Positions 1 to 9,966 of a stretch of DNA of 34,226 bases are shown here, piece by piece. How positions within the stretch are numbered: the stretch's first letter is position 1; each line of letters begins with the position of its first letter. The DNA comes from Pelagicoccus sp. (GTDB lineage: Bacteria > Verrucomicrobiota > Verrucomicrobiia > Opitutales > Opitutaceae). A program made the translations under genes and the position numbers. A model generated the notes under the pieces. That model did no database searches. It was not told the DNA's origin and was given only the letters and a program-made list of their open reading frames with translations. Location of the stretch: assembly GCA_028284635.1 (NCBI GenBank), contig JANQRJ010000008.1, forward strand, positions 1 to 34,226, written 5' to 3'.

Positions 1-64
1 GTAGCCGCGTTCGTGAGAACGCGGATCTCCCGAACCGATTCCGCGTTCTCACGAACGCGGCTAC
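1..64. repeat. Paired GTAG-headed hairpins (REP family R1, inverted pair)
   Basis: Two copies of the same short palindrome face each other. Each copy is GTAG followed by stem CCGCGTTC / GAACGCGG with loop GTGA, and the right copy is the reverse complement of the left, separated by about 16 bases. The same family recurs at 2979, 10394, 11617, 13191 and 32242. The GTAG head plus a short palindrome is the known signature of REP elements mobilised by RAYT transposases; the pair corresponds to a BIME. No transposase gene lies in this window. Confidence 0.85.
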
Positions 65-115
65 ACTAGAAAGCCAGACTTTTTCAACACACTCCTTGCG
101 GCGAGTTTACTGGTG

Positions 116-156
116 GATCGTCTTCTCCGAAGACGATCTAGACGTCTTCGGAGAAG
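116..156. other. Two overlapping, mutually exclusive hairpins
   Basis: Bases 116-124 (GATCGTCTT) pair perfectly with 130-138 (AAGACGATC). Bases 122-135 pair perfectly with 143-156 (14 bp). The two helices share 130-135, so only one can form in a transcript. This resembles an attenuator or antiterminator layout upstream of the VanZ-family gene, but there is no U-tract, and it may simply be a decayed palindromic repeat. Confidence 0.4.
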
Positions 157-337
157 CCGTCCCACCTTTACTTAAATCCCAGCCCCTTGGGGCGGACAAT
201 GAAGGCTGCGGGGTTGCGGGCGGGCAGCTCGTTCTGGGGTTGCGCGGAACTGCGGGTTTGTGCAGTTTTCGATGCGTGAATGTCGGATTCGAGTTGGTTG
301 TCTTTGTGGAGGGCGTTTGAGCCTTCTTTTTCTGGTC

Positions 338-1414
338 ATGGGTTTGCAACCGGGGTTTCGACGAGGCGTGTTCTTTCTGCTTTTGGTGGTGACGCTGAGC
401 TTTGGGTGGTGGCCCTTCAGTTTCGTGGTTCGAAACGATGTGGGCTGGCACGAGGAGGATCGGGCTCTGGACTTCAACGTGTCGCATCGAAACGGTAACG
501 AGGCGGCCCGTGGCATGGCGACTAGCGTGCGAACCTTGGATACGACAGGCTGGAAGGAGCTCAGTGTTGTCGTCGTGCTGAAGCGAGGTTCTCGCCACAG
601 TGGCTTGGGGGTCTTTCTGGAGTTTTTCGAGAGCGGCGCGAAGTTGCCGCCTTTGCTGCTGGCTCAGTGGCAGAATCATCTCGCCATTCGCAGCGCCCGT
701 AGCGTGGAGAAGGTGGAGCGAGGGTATTCGGAGATCGGTTACAGGGACTGCTTTGCCAAGGATGATTTCGTAGAGATCCTGCTTTCCTCGAAGGGGCATC
801 GCACGGACGTCTATGTGGATGGCGTCCGAGTAGAGGCTCGTCGCAATTTTCCTCTCCTGGATCAGGGAAACCGGTTTGTTGGTACGCTTGTGTTGGGCAA
901 CAGCGCCGATGGGACTCAGCCCTTCAATGGGCGGATCAGGAGGGTAGCGGTTTACGCGGAGGCGATCGCTCCTGGGCGTGGCTCGGCGACCTCGCCTGTT
1001 TTGCAATACGACTTCGCGCGATTGACTGGAGACGAGGTGGCGGCTATCGGTTCGGACACCTCTGTCGTTGGATTGCGGATACCGGAATTCTTCAAGCCGC
1101 TTGACAGGAACTTCGTCCACTCGATCTCGTTCCGCAATTGGGACCGCGCGGGCTTTCGAAGGGATGCTGTGATCAACGTGATCGGCTTCCTTCCGATTGG
1201 CCTCTGCTTTGCGGCGGCGGCCCGGCGACGGTTTCACAGTCGGAAGGGCGTTTTCCTGGCAGTTGGAGCGGCATCGTTTCTGTTGAGCCTGATGATCGAG
1301 ATGGGACAGGGCTATCTCGTGCATCGAGATTCCAGCCAGCTTGATCTGCTGCTCAATACGTGCAGCGGGCTGCTGGCTCTGCTTGTGTCGAGAAGATGGA
1401 TACTGTTTCTCTAA
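338..1414 (+). CDS. LamG-like domain + VanZ-family membrane protein
   Basis: The protein has about 358 residues. An N-terminal hydrophobic segment (FFLLLVVTLSFGWWPF) is followed by a predicted extracytoplasmic beta-sandwich of the concanavalin/LamG type, containing VYVDGVRVEARRNF and LVLGNSADGTQPFNGRIRRV. The last third has two or three membrane segments with the VanZ-like pattern (NVIGFLPIGLCFA, then SLMIEMGQGYLVHRDSSQLD and NTCSGLLALL). VanZ itself is linked to teicoplanin resistance, but the family is broad and its biochemistry is unclear. The combination suggests a sugar- or polymer-binding head on a membrane anchor. The start is uncertain: an upstream in-frame ATG lies at 260, neither has a good ribosome binding site, and 338 was chosen because it directly precedes the hydrophobic segment. 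Domain calls are by eye from residue patterns. Confidence 0.75.
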   Translation: MGLQPGFRRGVFFLLLVVTLSFGWWPFSFVVRNDVGWHEEDRALDFNVSHRNGNEAARGMATSVRTLDTTGWKELSVVVVLKRGSRHSGLGVFLEFFESGAKLPPLLLAQWQNHLAIRSARSVEKVERGYSEIGYRDCFAKDDFVEILLSSKGHRTDVYVDGVRVEARRNFPLLDQGNRFVGTLVLGNSADGTQPFNGRIRRVAVYAEAIAPGRGSATSPVLQYDFARLTGDEVAAIGSDTSVVGLRIPEFFKPLDRNFVHSISFRNWDRAGFRRDAVINVIGFLPIGLCFAAAARRRFHSRKGVFLAVGAASFLLSLMIEMGQGYLVHRDSSQLDLLLNTCSGLLALLVSRRWILFL

Positions 1415-1431
1415 TCCCCTTTATGGGGATT
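1413..1431 (+). terminator. Small hairpin at the stop codon of the VanZ-family gene
   Basis: AATCCCC (1413-1419) pairs with GGGGATT (1425-1431) around a 5-base loop, overlapping the TAA stop. There is no T-run, so activity as an intrinsic terminator is doubtful. Confidence 0.3.
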
Positions 1432-1545
1432 GAAAGGCGGAAGGGATTTAGGCTGAAGGCTGAAGGTGGATTCAGCAGCCTTCGGCCTGTTTGCCCCAGG
1501 CTTCGCTAGATTAGGATTAGGAGGAGGATTAAGATTAAGAGGGCG
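1432..1545. repeat. GAAGGCTGAAGG-type interspersed repeat, copy 1
   Basis: This stretch combines CTGAAGGCTGAAGGTGGA, an inverted CAGCCTTC partner, and a purine-rich run of GGATTAGGA/GGATTAAGA units. The same parts in a different order appear at about 26130-26280 and 27280-27435. It fills the gap between the VanZ-family gene and slyD. Confidence 0.6.
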
Positions 1546-1589
1546 ATTGAGGGTTGCCAGGTTTGGCGTTGCTTGCATGGTGCGCAGTT

Positions 1590-2081
1590 ATGTCGACGCA
1601 ACAGGTTATCAGCTTCAACTATACGCTGCGCAATAAGGCAGGCGAAGTCATCGACCAGTCTCGCGAGGGCGAGCCACTGGAATTTCTCTCCGGAGCGGGC
1701 TTCATCATCGAGGGACTCGAGGAGAATCTGCTCTCCATGGACGCAGGTCAGAGTGGCGAGGTGATGGTCCGTCCGGAAAAGGGTTACGGCTTTCGCGATG
1801 AAGCGCAGATCGACGTGGTTTCCCTCTCCCAGCTACCTGTCGACGAGGTGAAGGTGGGCGACTATTTTCAAGCGGGCTCGGATCGTCAGGCCCCGGTGGT
1901 GCGAGTCATCAAGGTGGATGGCGACAGCGTGACGCTCGACGCCAATCACCCTCTTGCCGGGCAGGATTTGTTCTTCTCGGTCGATCTGGTTTCCAAGCGC
2001 GCTGCGACGCCTGAAGAGCTCGCCCATGGCCATGTCCATTCGGGTGGTGGCTGCTGCGGTGGTGGCAGTTGCAGTCATTGA
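1590..2081 (+). CDS. slyD: SlyD-type FKBP peptidyl-prolyl isomerase
   Basis: The 163-residue protein begins VISFNYTLRNKAGEVIDQS, the classical first strand of SlyD-type FKBPs. It continues with LEFLSGAGFIIEGLEENL and an inserted IF (chaperone) region around VVSLSQLPVDEVKVGDYF, then LDANHPLAGQDLFFSVDL. The C-terminus is a Cys/His-rich tail (HGHVHSGGGCCGGGSCSH), as in SlyD proteins that bind nickel. Expected role: cytoplasmic prolyl isomerase and chaperone, possibly metal delivery to metalloenzymes. The reading frame extends upstream to a TTG at 1554, but family alignment favours the ATG at 1590. No clear Shine-Dalgarno is visible. Short of a hydrogenase or urease partner in the window, the metal role is inferred only from the tail. 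Confidence 0.9.
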   Translation: MSTQQVISFNYTLRNKAGEVIDQSREGEPLEFLSGAGFIIEGLEENLLSMDAGQSGEVMVRPEKGYGFRDEAQIDVVSLSQLPVDEVKVGDYFQAGSDRQAPVVRVIKVDGDSVTLDANHPLAGQDLFFSVDLVSKRAATPEELAHGHVHSGGGCCGGGSCSH

Positions 2082-2096
2082 GGAGCTGCTGGTTTT

Positions 2097-2180
2097 GGCC
2101 ACCGTTCGGCGAACGGTCCATGGAAGGTTGGAGTCTACAGAGAAGCTTGCAATGCGGACCGCTCGGCGATCGGTCCCTAC
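2097..2180. repeat. REP family R4, degenerate inverted pair
   Basis: ACCGTTCG-G-CGAACGGT (2101-2117) is a perfect palindrome. It is followed at 2156-2180 by a second unit with stem GGACCG / CGGTCC ending in CTAC (a GTAG head on the minus strand). The same family is at 18677-18755 and, in a base-swapped form, at 25722-25794. Confidence 0.7.
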
Positions 2181-2226
2181 CTCAGGTGTTTGGCCTGAGG
2201 AGGCGTATCCAGTTTTTCGCAATGGG

Positions 2227-2958
2227 ATGAGCGGGGTGTCGGCAGTCGTGTCCTTCGAGCCGTCCTCTAACGGCTTGCCCTTGGGTGCGGATGACGTCGT
2301 CTTCAGGAGGAATGGGAGAGCGCGCCGCTACGTGGCGAGAATCGATCGGGATGGCAACATCGCGTTGACCGTCCCTCGCGGGGGCACGAGGAAGGCCGCT
2401 CTGGAGTTCGCGAATTCGCATCGGGCCTGGCTGCTCGAGGAGCGAGAGAAGGCTCGCTGCGCTTTAGACGAGCGGAAGTCGAGGCGGCTTGGCCCTGGAG
2501 ATTCGATCTGGTTTAGGGGCGAGCGGGTTCGGCTGGAGGTGACGAAGGATTGGGGGCGTCCGGTCCTGTTGTTCGCCGACCAGAGGATCTTTCTCTCGGA
2601 TGAGGATACGGACCTTGCCAGGCCATTGAAGGCCCGTCTGAGAGCTCTGGCGAAAGAAACGATTCCGCCTCTGGTTTTCGCCGAGGCTTCACGGCTTGGA
2701 CTGCAGGTGACCAAGGTGACGGTGAGGGATCAGAAGACTCGCTGGGGCTCGTGCTCTACGAGCGGAACCATATCGCTAAATTGGCGACTGGTCCTGGCTC
2801 CTCCCGAGGCCTTGCGCTACGTGATTGCCCATGAGCTGACGCATTTGAAGCGCTTCGACCACTCTCCAGTCTTTTGGCGAATGTTAGAGGAGGCTTGCCC
2901 GGACTACCGGGTCCACGAGGCCTGGCTAGAGGAACGGCAGGACGAGCTCAGCTGGTAG
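2227..2958 (+). CDS. YgjP/SprT-like zinc metallopeptidase (M48/DUF45 family)
   Basis: The protein has about 243 residues. The C-terminal part carries the YgjP signature in order: TRWGSCSTSGTISLNWRL, then LRYVIAHELTHLKRFDHSP and FW. HELTH is the HExxH zinc motif with the catalytic glutamate, and the downstream HSP histidine is the usual third ligand in this family. The N-terminal half is the usual lead region of YgjP proteins (VRRNGRARRYVARIDRDG-like strands). YgjP-type proteins are thought to be cytoplasmic peptidases, and physiological substrates are poorly known. The open frame runs upstream to 1954, overlapping slyD in another frame, but that extension is low-quality sequence covering a repeat. 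ATG 2227 gives the normal family length. Confidence 0.85.
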   Translation: MSGVSAVVSFEPSSNGLPLGADDVVFRRNGRARRYVARIDRDGNIALTVPRGGTRKAALEFANSHRAWLLEEREKARCALDERKSRRLGPGDSIWFRGERVRLEVTKDWGRPVLLFADQRIFLSDEDTDLARPLKARLRALAKETIPPLVFAEASRLGLQVTKVTVRDQKTRWGSCSTSGTISLNWRLVLAPPEALRYVIAHELTHLKRFDHSPVFWRMLEEACPDYRVHEAWLEERQDELSW

Positions 2959-2978
2959 CAGCCGAGGCGGGGTGTCAT

Positions 2979-3000
2979 GTAGCCGCGTTCGTGAGAACGG
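2979..3000 (+). repeat. Solo REP family R1 unit
   Basis: A single GTAG-headed copy of the CCGCGTTC / GAACG(C)GG hairpin with loop GTGA, without an inverted partner, just after the metallopeptidase gene. Confidence 0.7.
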
Positions 3001-3134
3001 GAAAGGAAGGTTGAAACACGAAAAAAGGCTCCGCGGCGCGACGATCCTTGGGAGAACGTGAGTGGGCGGAGCCGATGTCTTGCGCGAATGCTGCGTCGTG
3101 TATTGAAAAGTCTGTTACGGACGAAAGTCGTTTG

Positions 3135-3371
3135 CTAGACCGCGCAGCCTTCGCAGTCGGCGGCCAGAATGAGATATTCGTCTACGCTGATCATAGCTTC
3201 AGAGACGACGCGCGGCATGTAGTCGCCGCGTACCAGGCGGCGCTTGGCGTGGAGAATGATGTCGAGCACGGGGTCCATGTCGAGCGGCGCGTAGCGGGGA
3301 TCGTCGAGCTGTACCTTGATGTAGGTCTCGAGATCTCTCAGCGTAAGTTGCGTGTCGATGCAAAGTGTCAT
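3135..3371 (-). CDS. Small hypothetical protein (78 aa)
   Basis: I do not recognise this 78-residue protein. It is soluble and mixed-charge, contains a VRGDYMPRVVSEAMISVDEY segment, and ends in CEGCAV with two cysteines near the C-terminus. It is taken as real because its ATG is preceded by a perfect AGGAGG (see 3377-3382). The plus-strand frame across the same bases (3048-3584) has no such signal and no protein-like composition. It is the third gene in the parE-parC direction, but lies over 300 bases beyond parC with a REP pair between, so it probably has its own promoter. Function is unknown. Confidence 0.65.
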   Translation of the reverse strand: MTLCIDTQLTLRDLETYIKVQLDDPRYAPLDMDPVLDIILHAKRRLVRGDYMPRVVSEAMISVDEYLILAADCEGCAV

Positions 3372-3376
3372 GGTTT

Positions 3377-3382
3377 CCTCCT
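3377..3382 (-). promoter_or_regulatory. Perfect ribosome binding site of the 78-aa gene
   Basis: On the minus strand this reads AGGAGG, five bases before the ATG at 3371-3369. It is the strongest Shine-Dalgarno in the window and decides that the minus-strand frame is the coding one. Confidence 0.8.
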
Positions 3383-3580
3383 GTCCTTGAGTTCGTGGGA
3401 GCTAGAAGCTCTTTGGCTTCTCTTCTTCTTATCGTCTCAGAGGCCGTTTCGGTTAAGGCTGGGACAGTCAAAGAAGCGTCAAGTTCTGCCTGTATCCACT
3501 ATTCCCTTCGGCTCTTACATTCCTTTTACGAGGCTCCGGGCAAGCCTGGATTCGTCGAAGAGGAGGCACGTAAGGGAGGC

Positions 3581-3681
3581 GTAGCGCGGAGCTTCAGCCC
3601 GCGACCTTAGCACAGAATCTATCCTCTGCCCTTCGACAAGCTCGGGGTTTCCGACGGACGCGGGCTGAAGCTCCGCGCTAC
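3581..3681. repeat. REP family R2 inverted pair (BIME)
   Basis: Left arm 3581-3603 and right arm 3659-3681 are perfect reverse complements (23 bp). Each is GTAG plus an imperfect palindrome CGCGGaGCT / AGCCCGCG with one bulged A, typical of REP hairpins. The central 55 bases include a CCCTTCGACAAGCTCGGGG hairpin. It lies just downstream of the parC stop codon and could act as a transcription end. A half copy lies at 10355. Confidence 0.85.
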
Positions 3682-3685
3682 GACC

Positions 3686-5725
<2,040 letters not shown>

Positions 5726-5815
5726 TTTTGAGAGGGGATCAGGCGGTAGGTTGTTAGGCTGTAAGAAAGGTATGTTGGAATAACTCCTACAACCTAAACA
5801 CCTATGGCCTACAGC

Positions 5816-7660
5816 CTAGCTTGCGTCAGCTAGATCCTTTTCTACGTGGAGATTGTCGATGATGAACTCCTGGCGTTGGGGGGTGTTCTTGCCCATGTAG
5901 AAGGAGAGCAGCTCGTCTATATTGTGCAGGTGGCTCATGCTGACGTGATCGAGCTTCATTTCGGGTCCGATGAAGGTTGCGAACTCGTCTGGCGAGGCCT
6001 CGCCTAGGCCCTTGAAGCGGGTGATCTCGGCGGCCTTGCCAAGCTTCTTCAGGGCCTGTTCCTTTTCTTGCTCGGTATAGCAGTAGCGGGTTTCCTTCTT
6101 GTTGCGCACGCGGAAGAGCGGGGTCTGTAGTATATACAGGTGGCCTTGGCGCACGAGGTCGGGGAAGAACTGGAGGAAGAAGGTGAGCAGGAGCATGCGA
6201 ATGTGCATGCCGTCGACATCGGCGTCGGTGGCGATGACGACCTTGTTGTAGCGCAGGTTGTCGAGCCCGTCTTCGATATCGAGGGCGCTTTGCAGGCAGT
6301 TGAATTCGTCGTTCTGATACACGATCTTCTTGCTCAGGCCGAAGGCGTTGAGGGGCTTGCCTTTCAAGGAGAAGACGGCTTGGGTGTTGACGTCGCGGGT
6401 TTTGGTGATGGAGCCGCCGGCGGAGTCGCCTTCCACGATGAAGAGGGTGGCCTGGTCGGCTTGCTTGTGCCTGCTGTTGAAGTGGGCTCGGCAGTCGCGC
6501 AGCTTCTTGTTGTGGAGGTTGACCTTTTTGGCCTTTTCGCGGGCGAGTTTGCGGATGCCGGAGAGTTCCTTGCGTTCCTTCTCGCTGGCGGCGATCTTCT
6601 GTTGCAGGGCCTTGGCGGTATCGGGGTAGCGGTGCAGGTGATCGTCGAGCTCCTTCTTTATGAAGGTGTTTACGAAATTGCGGATGGAGGGGCCTTTGGG
6701 GCCTATGTTTTGGGATCCGAGCTTGGTCTTGGTCTGGCTTTCGAAGACGGGCTCCTGGACGCGTATGGATATTGCGGATACGATTGAGGTTCGGACGTCG
6801 GCGGCCTCGTAGCTCTTGTTGTAGAACTCGCGCACGGTTTTGACGATGGCCTCGCGGAAAGCGGCGAGGTGGGTGCCGCCCATGGTGGTGTGCTGGCCGT
6901 TGACGAAGGAGAAGTAGTCCTCGCCGTAGTGGGTGCCGTGGGTGAGAGCGACTTCGATGTCGTCGCCTTTGAGGTGGATGATGGGGTAGAGGATGTCGCC
7001 GGAGAGGTTGTCCTCGAGCAGGTCCTTGAGGCCGTTTTCGGAGCGGAAGGTTTCGCCGTTGAGGCTGAGGGTGAGGCCAGTGTTGAGGTAGGCGTAGTTC
7101 CAGAGCATGGCCTCGACGTATTCGAGGCGGTAGGCGTATTTCTTGAAGATGGTTTCGTCTGGGGCGAACTCGACGTAGGTGCCGTTCTTTTCGGCGGTCT
7201 TGGTTTGACGGCTTTCGGAAACGAGGTCGCCTTGGCTGAAATGGGCGAGCTTGGTCTTGCCCTCGCGGTAGGCTGCGGCCTTGAAGCTGCTGGAGAGGAA
7301 GTTGACTGCCTTGGTGCCGACGCCATTGAGGCCTACGGACTTCTGGAAGGTTTCGCTGTCGTACTTCGCTCCGGTATTGATGACGGAGACGCAGTCGACG
7401 ACCTTGCCGAGGGGGATGCCACGACCGAAGTCGCGCACGGTCACGGTGTTGTCCTGGATAGTGACGTCGATGCGCTTGCCGTGTCCGGAGGTGTGCTCGT
7501 CGATGGAATTGTCGAGGATTTCCTTGAGCAGGACGTAGATGCCGTCGTCGGGCGAGGAGCCGTCGCCGAGCTTGCCGATATACATGCCGGGGCGGAGGCG
7601 GATGTGCTCGCGGGGGCTGAGGGACTTGATGCTCGACTCGGTATACTTCGATTCTGCCAT
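5816..7660 (-). CDS. parE: DNA topoisomerase IV subunit B
   Basis: This is the ATPase subunit partnering ParC (614 aa). The GHKL fold is clear: [10 protein letters not shown] (residues 46-55, catalytic Glu and Mg-binding Asn), [11 protein letters not shown], and [11 protein letters not shown]. The TOPRIM domain follows, with [11 protein letters not shown] and [16 protein letters not shown], and the C-terminus has [13 protein letters not shown]. The opening [20 protein letters not shown] is typical of Bacteroidetes/Verrucomicrobia ParE. The frame is open upstream to 7765, but the ATG at 7660 ([10 protein letters not shown]) gives the family start. The Shine-Dalgarno is weak. It is the first gene of the parE-parC unit and is transcribed divergently from the HTH-hydrolase gene, so a promoter should lie within 7661-7788. 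Confidence 0.95.
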   Translation of the reverse strand: MAESKYTESSIKSLSPREHIRLRPGMYIGKLGDGSSPDDGIYVLLKEILDNSIDEHTSGHGKRIDVTIQDNTVTVRDFGRGIPLGKVVDCVSVINTGAKYDSETFQKSVGLNGVGTKAVNFLSSSFKAAAYREGKTKLAHFSQGDLVSESRQTKTAEKNGTYVEFAPDETIFKKYAYRLEYVEAMLWNYAYLNTGLTLSLNGETFRSENGLKDLLEDNLSGDILYPIIHLKGDDIEVALTHGTHYGEDYFSFVNGQHTTMGGTHLAAFREAIVKTVREFYNKSYEAADVRTSIVSAISIRVQEPVFESQTKTKLGSQNIGPKGPSIRNFVNTFIKKELDDHLHRYPDTAKALQQKIAASEKERKELSGIRKLAREKAKKVNLHNKKLRDCRAHFNSRHKQADQATLFIVEGDSAGGSITKTRDVNTQAVFSLKGKPLNAFGLSKKIVYQNDEFNCLQSALDIEDGLDNLRYNKVVIATDADVDGMHIRMLLLTFFLQFFPDLVRQGHLYILQTPLFRVRNKKETRYCYTEQEKEQALKKLGKAAEITRFKGLGEASPDEFATFIGPEMKLDHVSMSHLHNIDELLSFYMGKNTPQRQEFIIDNLHVEKDLADAS

Positions 7661-7788
7661 CGGCGGGATAGCAAACGGACGTTTTGCCGAAATCAAGCGC
7701 GAAGTCCCGCTAAGTTTTCGGTATGCATGGGATGAATACAGTGGGCGAGCTTGCCATTCGAGCATGGCATCTGCTAGCAGTCGGACGT

Positions 7789-8619
7789 ATGGAGCTGCCT
7801 TTGGAAGACGATTTTAGCGATGTGTTGAGCAAGGCCCAGAAGGGCCTGGGCCTGAGTACCGAGAAGCTGGCGGAGCAGGCTGGCGTGGAGGAATCGACGT
7901 TGCGGGCGCTGCGCAAGGGGATTTTCGATCGGGAGGCGGCGAGGCGGACGGCGGGCGCTTTGGGCTTGAATGTGGATGCGGTGCTGGCCTTGGGCTCGAG
8001 CACGGCAGCTTGGCGGGCGGTGGATCCGGTTGCCGGTTTGAGCCGGGTATCGACGCCGTTTTTCGGGGGACAGGTGAATGCCTATCTCGTGTGGGACAGG
8101 GTGACTCGCGAGGCGCTCGCCTTTGACTGCTGTACCGAAGCCGGGCCGATGTTGGCGTTTCTCGAAACCGAGAAACTCAGTCTCGAGGCCCTCATCCTAA
8201 CGCATGCGGATGGCGATCATATGGGGGGACTCGCAGGTTTGCGGGCGTCTCGCTCCTTTCCGGTCTTCGCTAGCGAGCGCGAGAGGCGTCGACCCGACTA
8301 TGCGGAGGCGATAGCCGAGGGCTTCGTCTTCGAGCAGGGGCGTTTCAGGGTGGAGGCCTTTTCGACGCCGGGACATGAGGAGGGCCACATGAGCTTTGAG
8401 GTAGCGGGCTTGGAAGAGCCGGTGGCGATTGTGGGCGATGCGCTTTTTCCCGGCTCGATGGGCGGGTCGAAGTTCTCGTACGAGGAGAGTCTGCGGTCGC
8501 TGCAGCGAATTCTGGAGCTTCCTGGCGAGACGGTTCTCGCTTCCGGGCACGGTCCGCTTACGACGGTGGAACAGGAACGGCGGCTGAATTGCTTTAGCGG
8601 GGCGAGGGCGAAGTCCTAA
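7789..8619 (+). CDS. HTH (XRE-like) + metallo-beta-lactamase-fold hydrolase fusion
   Basis: The protein has 276 residues. Residues 8-68 look like a helix-turn-helix domain ([20 protein letters not shown]), a Cro/C1-type sequence reading. From about residue 85 there is a metallo-beta-lactamase fold of the glyoxalase-II-like group: [12 protein letters not shown] (138-149), [12 protein letters not shown] (192-203, H200), IVGDALFPG (D217) and SGHGP near the end. The canonical HxHxDH motif reads H-A-D-G-D-H, so the second histidine is Asp141. This variant occurs in some members, but it changes the metal site. Possible roles: a thioester/lactone hydrolase or a sensor whose enzyme domain binds the signal for the DNA-binding domain. 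It is divergent from parE. The in-frame region upstream to 7723 was rejected as the start because homology begins after 7789. Confidence 0.8.
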   Translation: MELPLEDDFSDVLSKAQKGLGLSTEKLAEQAGVEESTLRALRKGIFDREAARRTAGALGLNVDAVLALGSSTAAWRAVDPVAGLSRVSTPFFGGQVNAYLVWDRVTREALAFDCCTEAGPMLAFLETEKLSLEALILTHADGDHMGGLAGLRASRSFPVFASERERRRPDYAEAIAEGFVFEQGRFRVEAFSTPGHEEGHMSFEVAGLEEPVAIVGDALFPGSMGGSKFSYEESLRSLQRILELPGETVLASGHGPLTTVEQERRLNCFSGARAKS

Positions 8620-8620
8620 T

Positions 8621-8709
8621 CTTCTTCTGCTTCTACTTCTTCATCTTCTTCTACTTCCTGACTCGAACCGGCTTTCGAGAAGAAGATGAAGAAGTAGAAG
8701 CAGAAGAAG
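8621..8709. repeat. Long perfect purine/pyrimidine inverted repeat
   Basis: Bases 8621-8652, all C/T but for a few G and A, pair perfectly with 8678-8709 over 32 bp, around a 25-base loop. CGAACCGGCTTTC in the loop (8664-8676) is repeated directly at 8732-8744. The feature lies between two plus-strand genes and could terminate the upstream transcript, but no T-run follows. A related purine-rich hairpin lies inside the element at 11979-12044. I see no glycine riboswitch here. Confidence 0.85.
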
Positions 8710-8783
8710 ATGATGGAGCAGAAGAAGATTGCGAACCGGCTTTCCGCCTTGCCTTGAAAAAGGGTGGCTTGCTTGATGGCGGG

Positions 8784-9890
8784 ATGATAACGACCGCGCA
8801 GCGCACGCCCCTTTTCGAATTCAACCAGGCCCATGGCGGTCGCATGGTGGAATTCGCGGGCTGGGAGATGCCGGTGCAGTACGAGGGTATCGTGGTCGAG
8901 CACAAGGCCACGCGGGCGGCAGCCGGCCTTTTCGACGTGAGTCACATGGGAGAAGCTACGGTGCAGGGACCGCAGGCGGAGGAGTTTCTCAACTCCGTGC
9001 TTACCAACGACGTTTCCCAGATGGACGACGGCAAGGCGTTGTACAGCCTGATGTGCTACCTGACGGGCGGGGTGGTGGACGATTTGCTCGTCTACCGGAA
9101 GTCCAAGGATTCCTACCTGCTTTGTCTCAACGCCTCGAACACGGAAAAGGATATGGCCTGGCTTCGTCAGGAAGCGGCGGCTTTCGATGTGGATTTGGAG
9201 GATGTATCCAAAAACTACGGACTGCTGGCTCTGCAGGGGCCCAAGTCGTTTCAGATCCTCGCTCGGCTCGCCGAGCTCGACCTTGGCAAGCTGGCGTACT
9301 ATCGCTTTGTCGAAGGAAAGGTGGGTGGAGTGGATTGCCTGATCAGCCGCACCGGTTACACTGGCGAGAAGGGGGTGGAGCTCTTCGTTGGGTGGGACGA
9401 TACGGAGCGTCTGGCGGAAATCCTTTTGCGCGAAGGTTCTCCCGACGGCCTGGTTCTGGCCGGTCTGGGCGCTCGCGACAGCCTGCGCCTGGAGGCGGGG
9501 TATTCGCTTTATGGACACGAGATCGACGAAGAAATCTCGCCGGTGCAAGCCGGGCTCATGTGGACGGTCAATCTCAAGACGGAGCGCAACTTCATCGGCC
9601 GGCAGGCGATCGAGGCGGAGCAGCTGGTGGGACCGAGGCGCCGCATCGTGTTCTTCCGAACGGGGGGGCGGCAGATCGCTCGTCCGGGAACCGAGGTCGT
9701 TTTCGAGGGAGAGACGGTCGGGAAAGTCGTGTCGGGAACCTTCTCGCCTATCCTCAACGAAGCGATCGGGTCAGCCTTGGTGGATGCGAAGTTAGCCCGC
9801 TGCGACGCCCTTGAAGTCGCTCGTCGCGGCAAAGGAACGCCGATACGACGAGCGAAGCCCCCGTTTTTGCCCCTCAATCCCCAAGGCTGA
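8784..9890 (+). CDS. gcvT: Glycine cleavage system T protein (aminomethyltransferase)
   Basis: T protein transfers the methylene group from the aminomethyl-lipoyl arm of GcvH to tetrahydrofolate, releasing ammonia. The 368-residue length is normal. Visible marks: LFEFNQAHGGRMVEFAGWEMPVQY at the N-terminus, GLFDVSHMGE, LTNDVSQMDDGKALYSLMC, YGLLALQGPKS, the folate-site SRTGYTGEKGVELF, and LGARDSLRLEAGYSLYGHEI. The C-terminal barrel ends with GTPIRRAKPPFLP. A TTG 10 codons upstream (8754) is an alternative start, but ATG 8784 fits the family. gcvH follows after 76 bases on the same strand. gcvP is not in this window, so the P protein must be encoded elsewhere. Confidence 0.95.
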   Translation: MITTAQRTPLFEFNQAHGGRMVEFAGWEMPVQYEGIVVEHKATRAAAGLFDVSHMGEATVQGPQAEEFLNSVLTNDVSQMDDGKALYSLMCYLTGGVVDDLLVYRKSKDSYLLCLNASNTEKDMAWLRQEAAAFDVDLEDVSKNYGLLALQGPKSFQILARLAELDLGKLAYYRFVEGKVGGVDCLISRTGYTGEKGVELFVGWDDTERLAEILLREGSPDGLVLAGLGARDSLRLEAGYSLYGHEIDEEISPVQAGLMWTVNLKTERNFIGRQAIEAEQLVGPRRRIVFFRTGGRQIARPGTEVVFEGETVGKVVSGTFSPILNEAIGSALVDAKLARCDALEVARRGKGTPIRRAKPPFLPLNPQG

Positions 9891-9966
9891 TCATTTATAA
9901 CTTGTCGGCTCGGGCTCGTCTCACGACCATGCGCCGCAGCTTTCGCTTGTTTAACCGATTTCCAAT

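Noticed and set aside
107-1324. 405-aa minus-strand frame
   Set aside because: It mirrors the LamG-VanZ gene; composition is Arg/Pro/His-rich with no domain, as expected of a GC-rich shadow.
1954-2226. N-terminal extension of the metallopeptidase
   Set aside because: It overlaps slyD and then crosses an R4 repeat; homology to the family begins only after 2227.
3048-3584. 178-aa plus-strand frame over the small gene
   Set aside because: No ribosome binding site and no protein-like pattern, while the minus strand has a perfect AGGAGG and ATG.
8620-8783. Glycine riboswitch before gcvT
   Set aside because: The region is filled by a purine/pyrimidine hairpin and lacks the conserved GGAGAG-type aptamer core.
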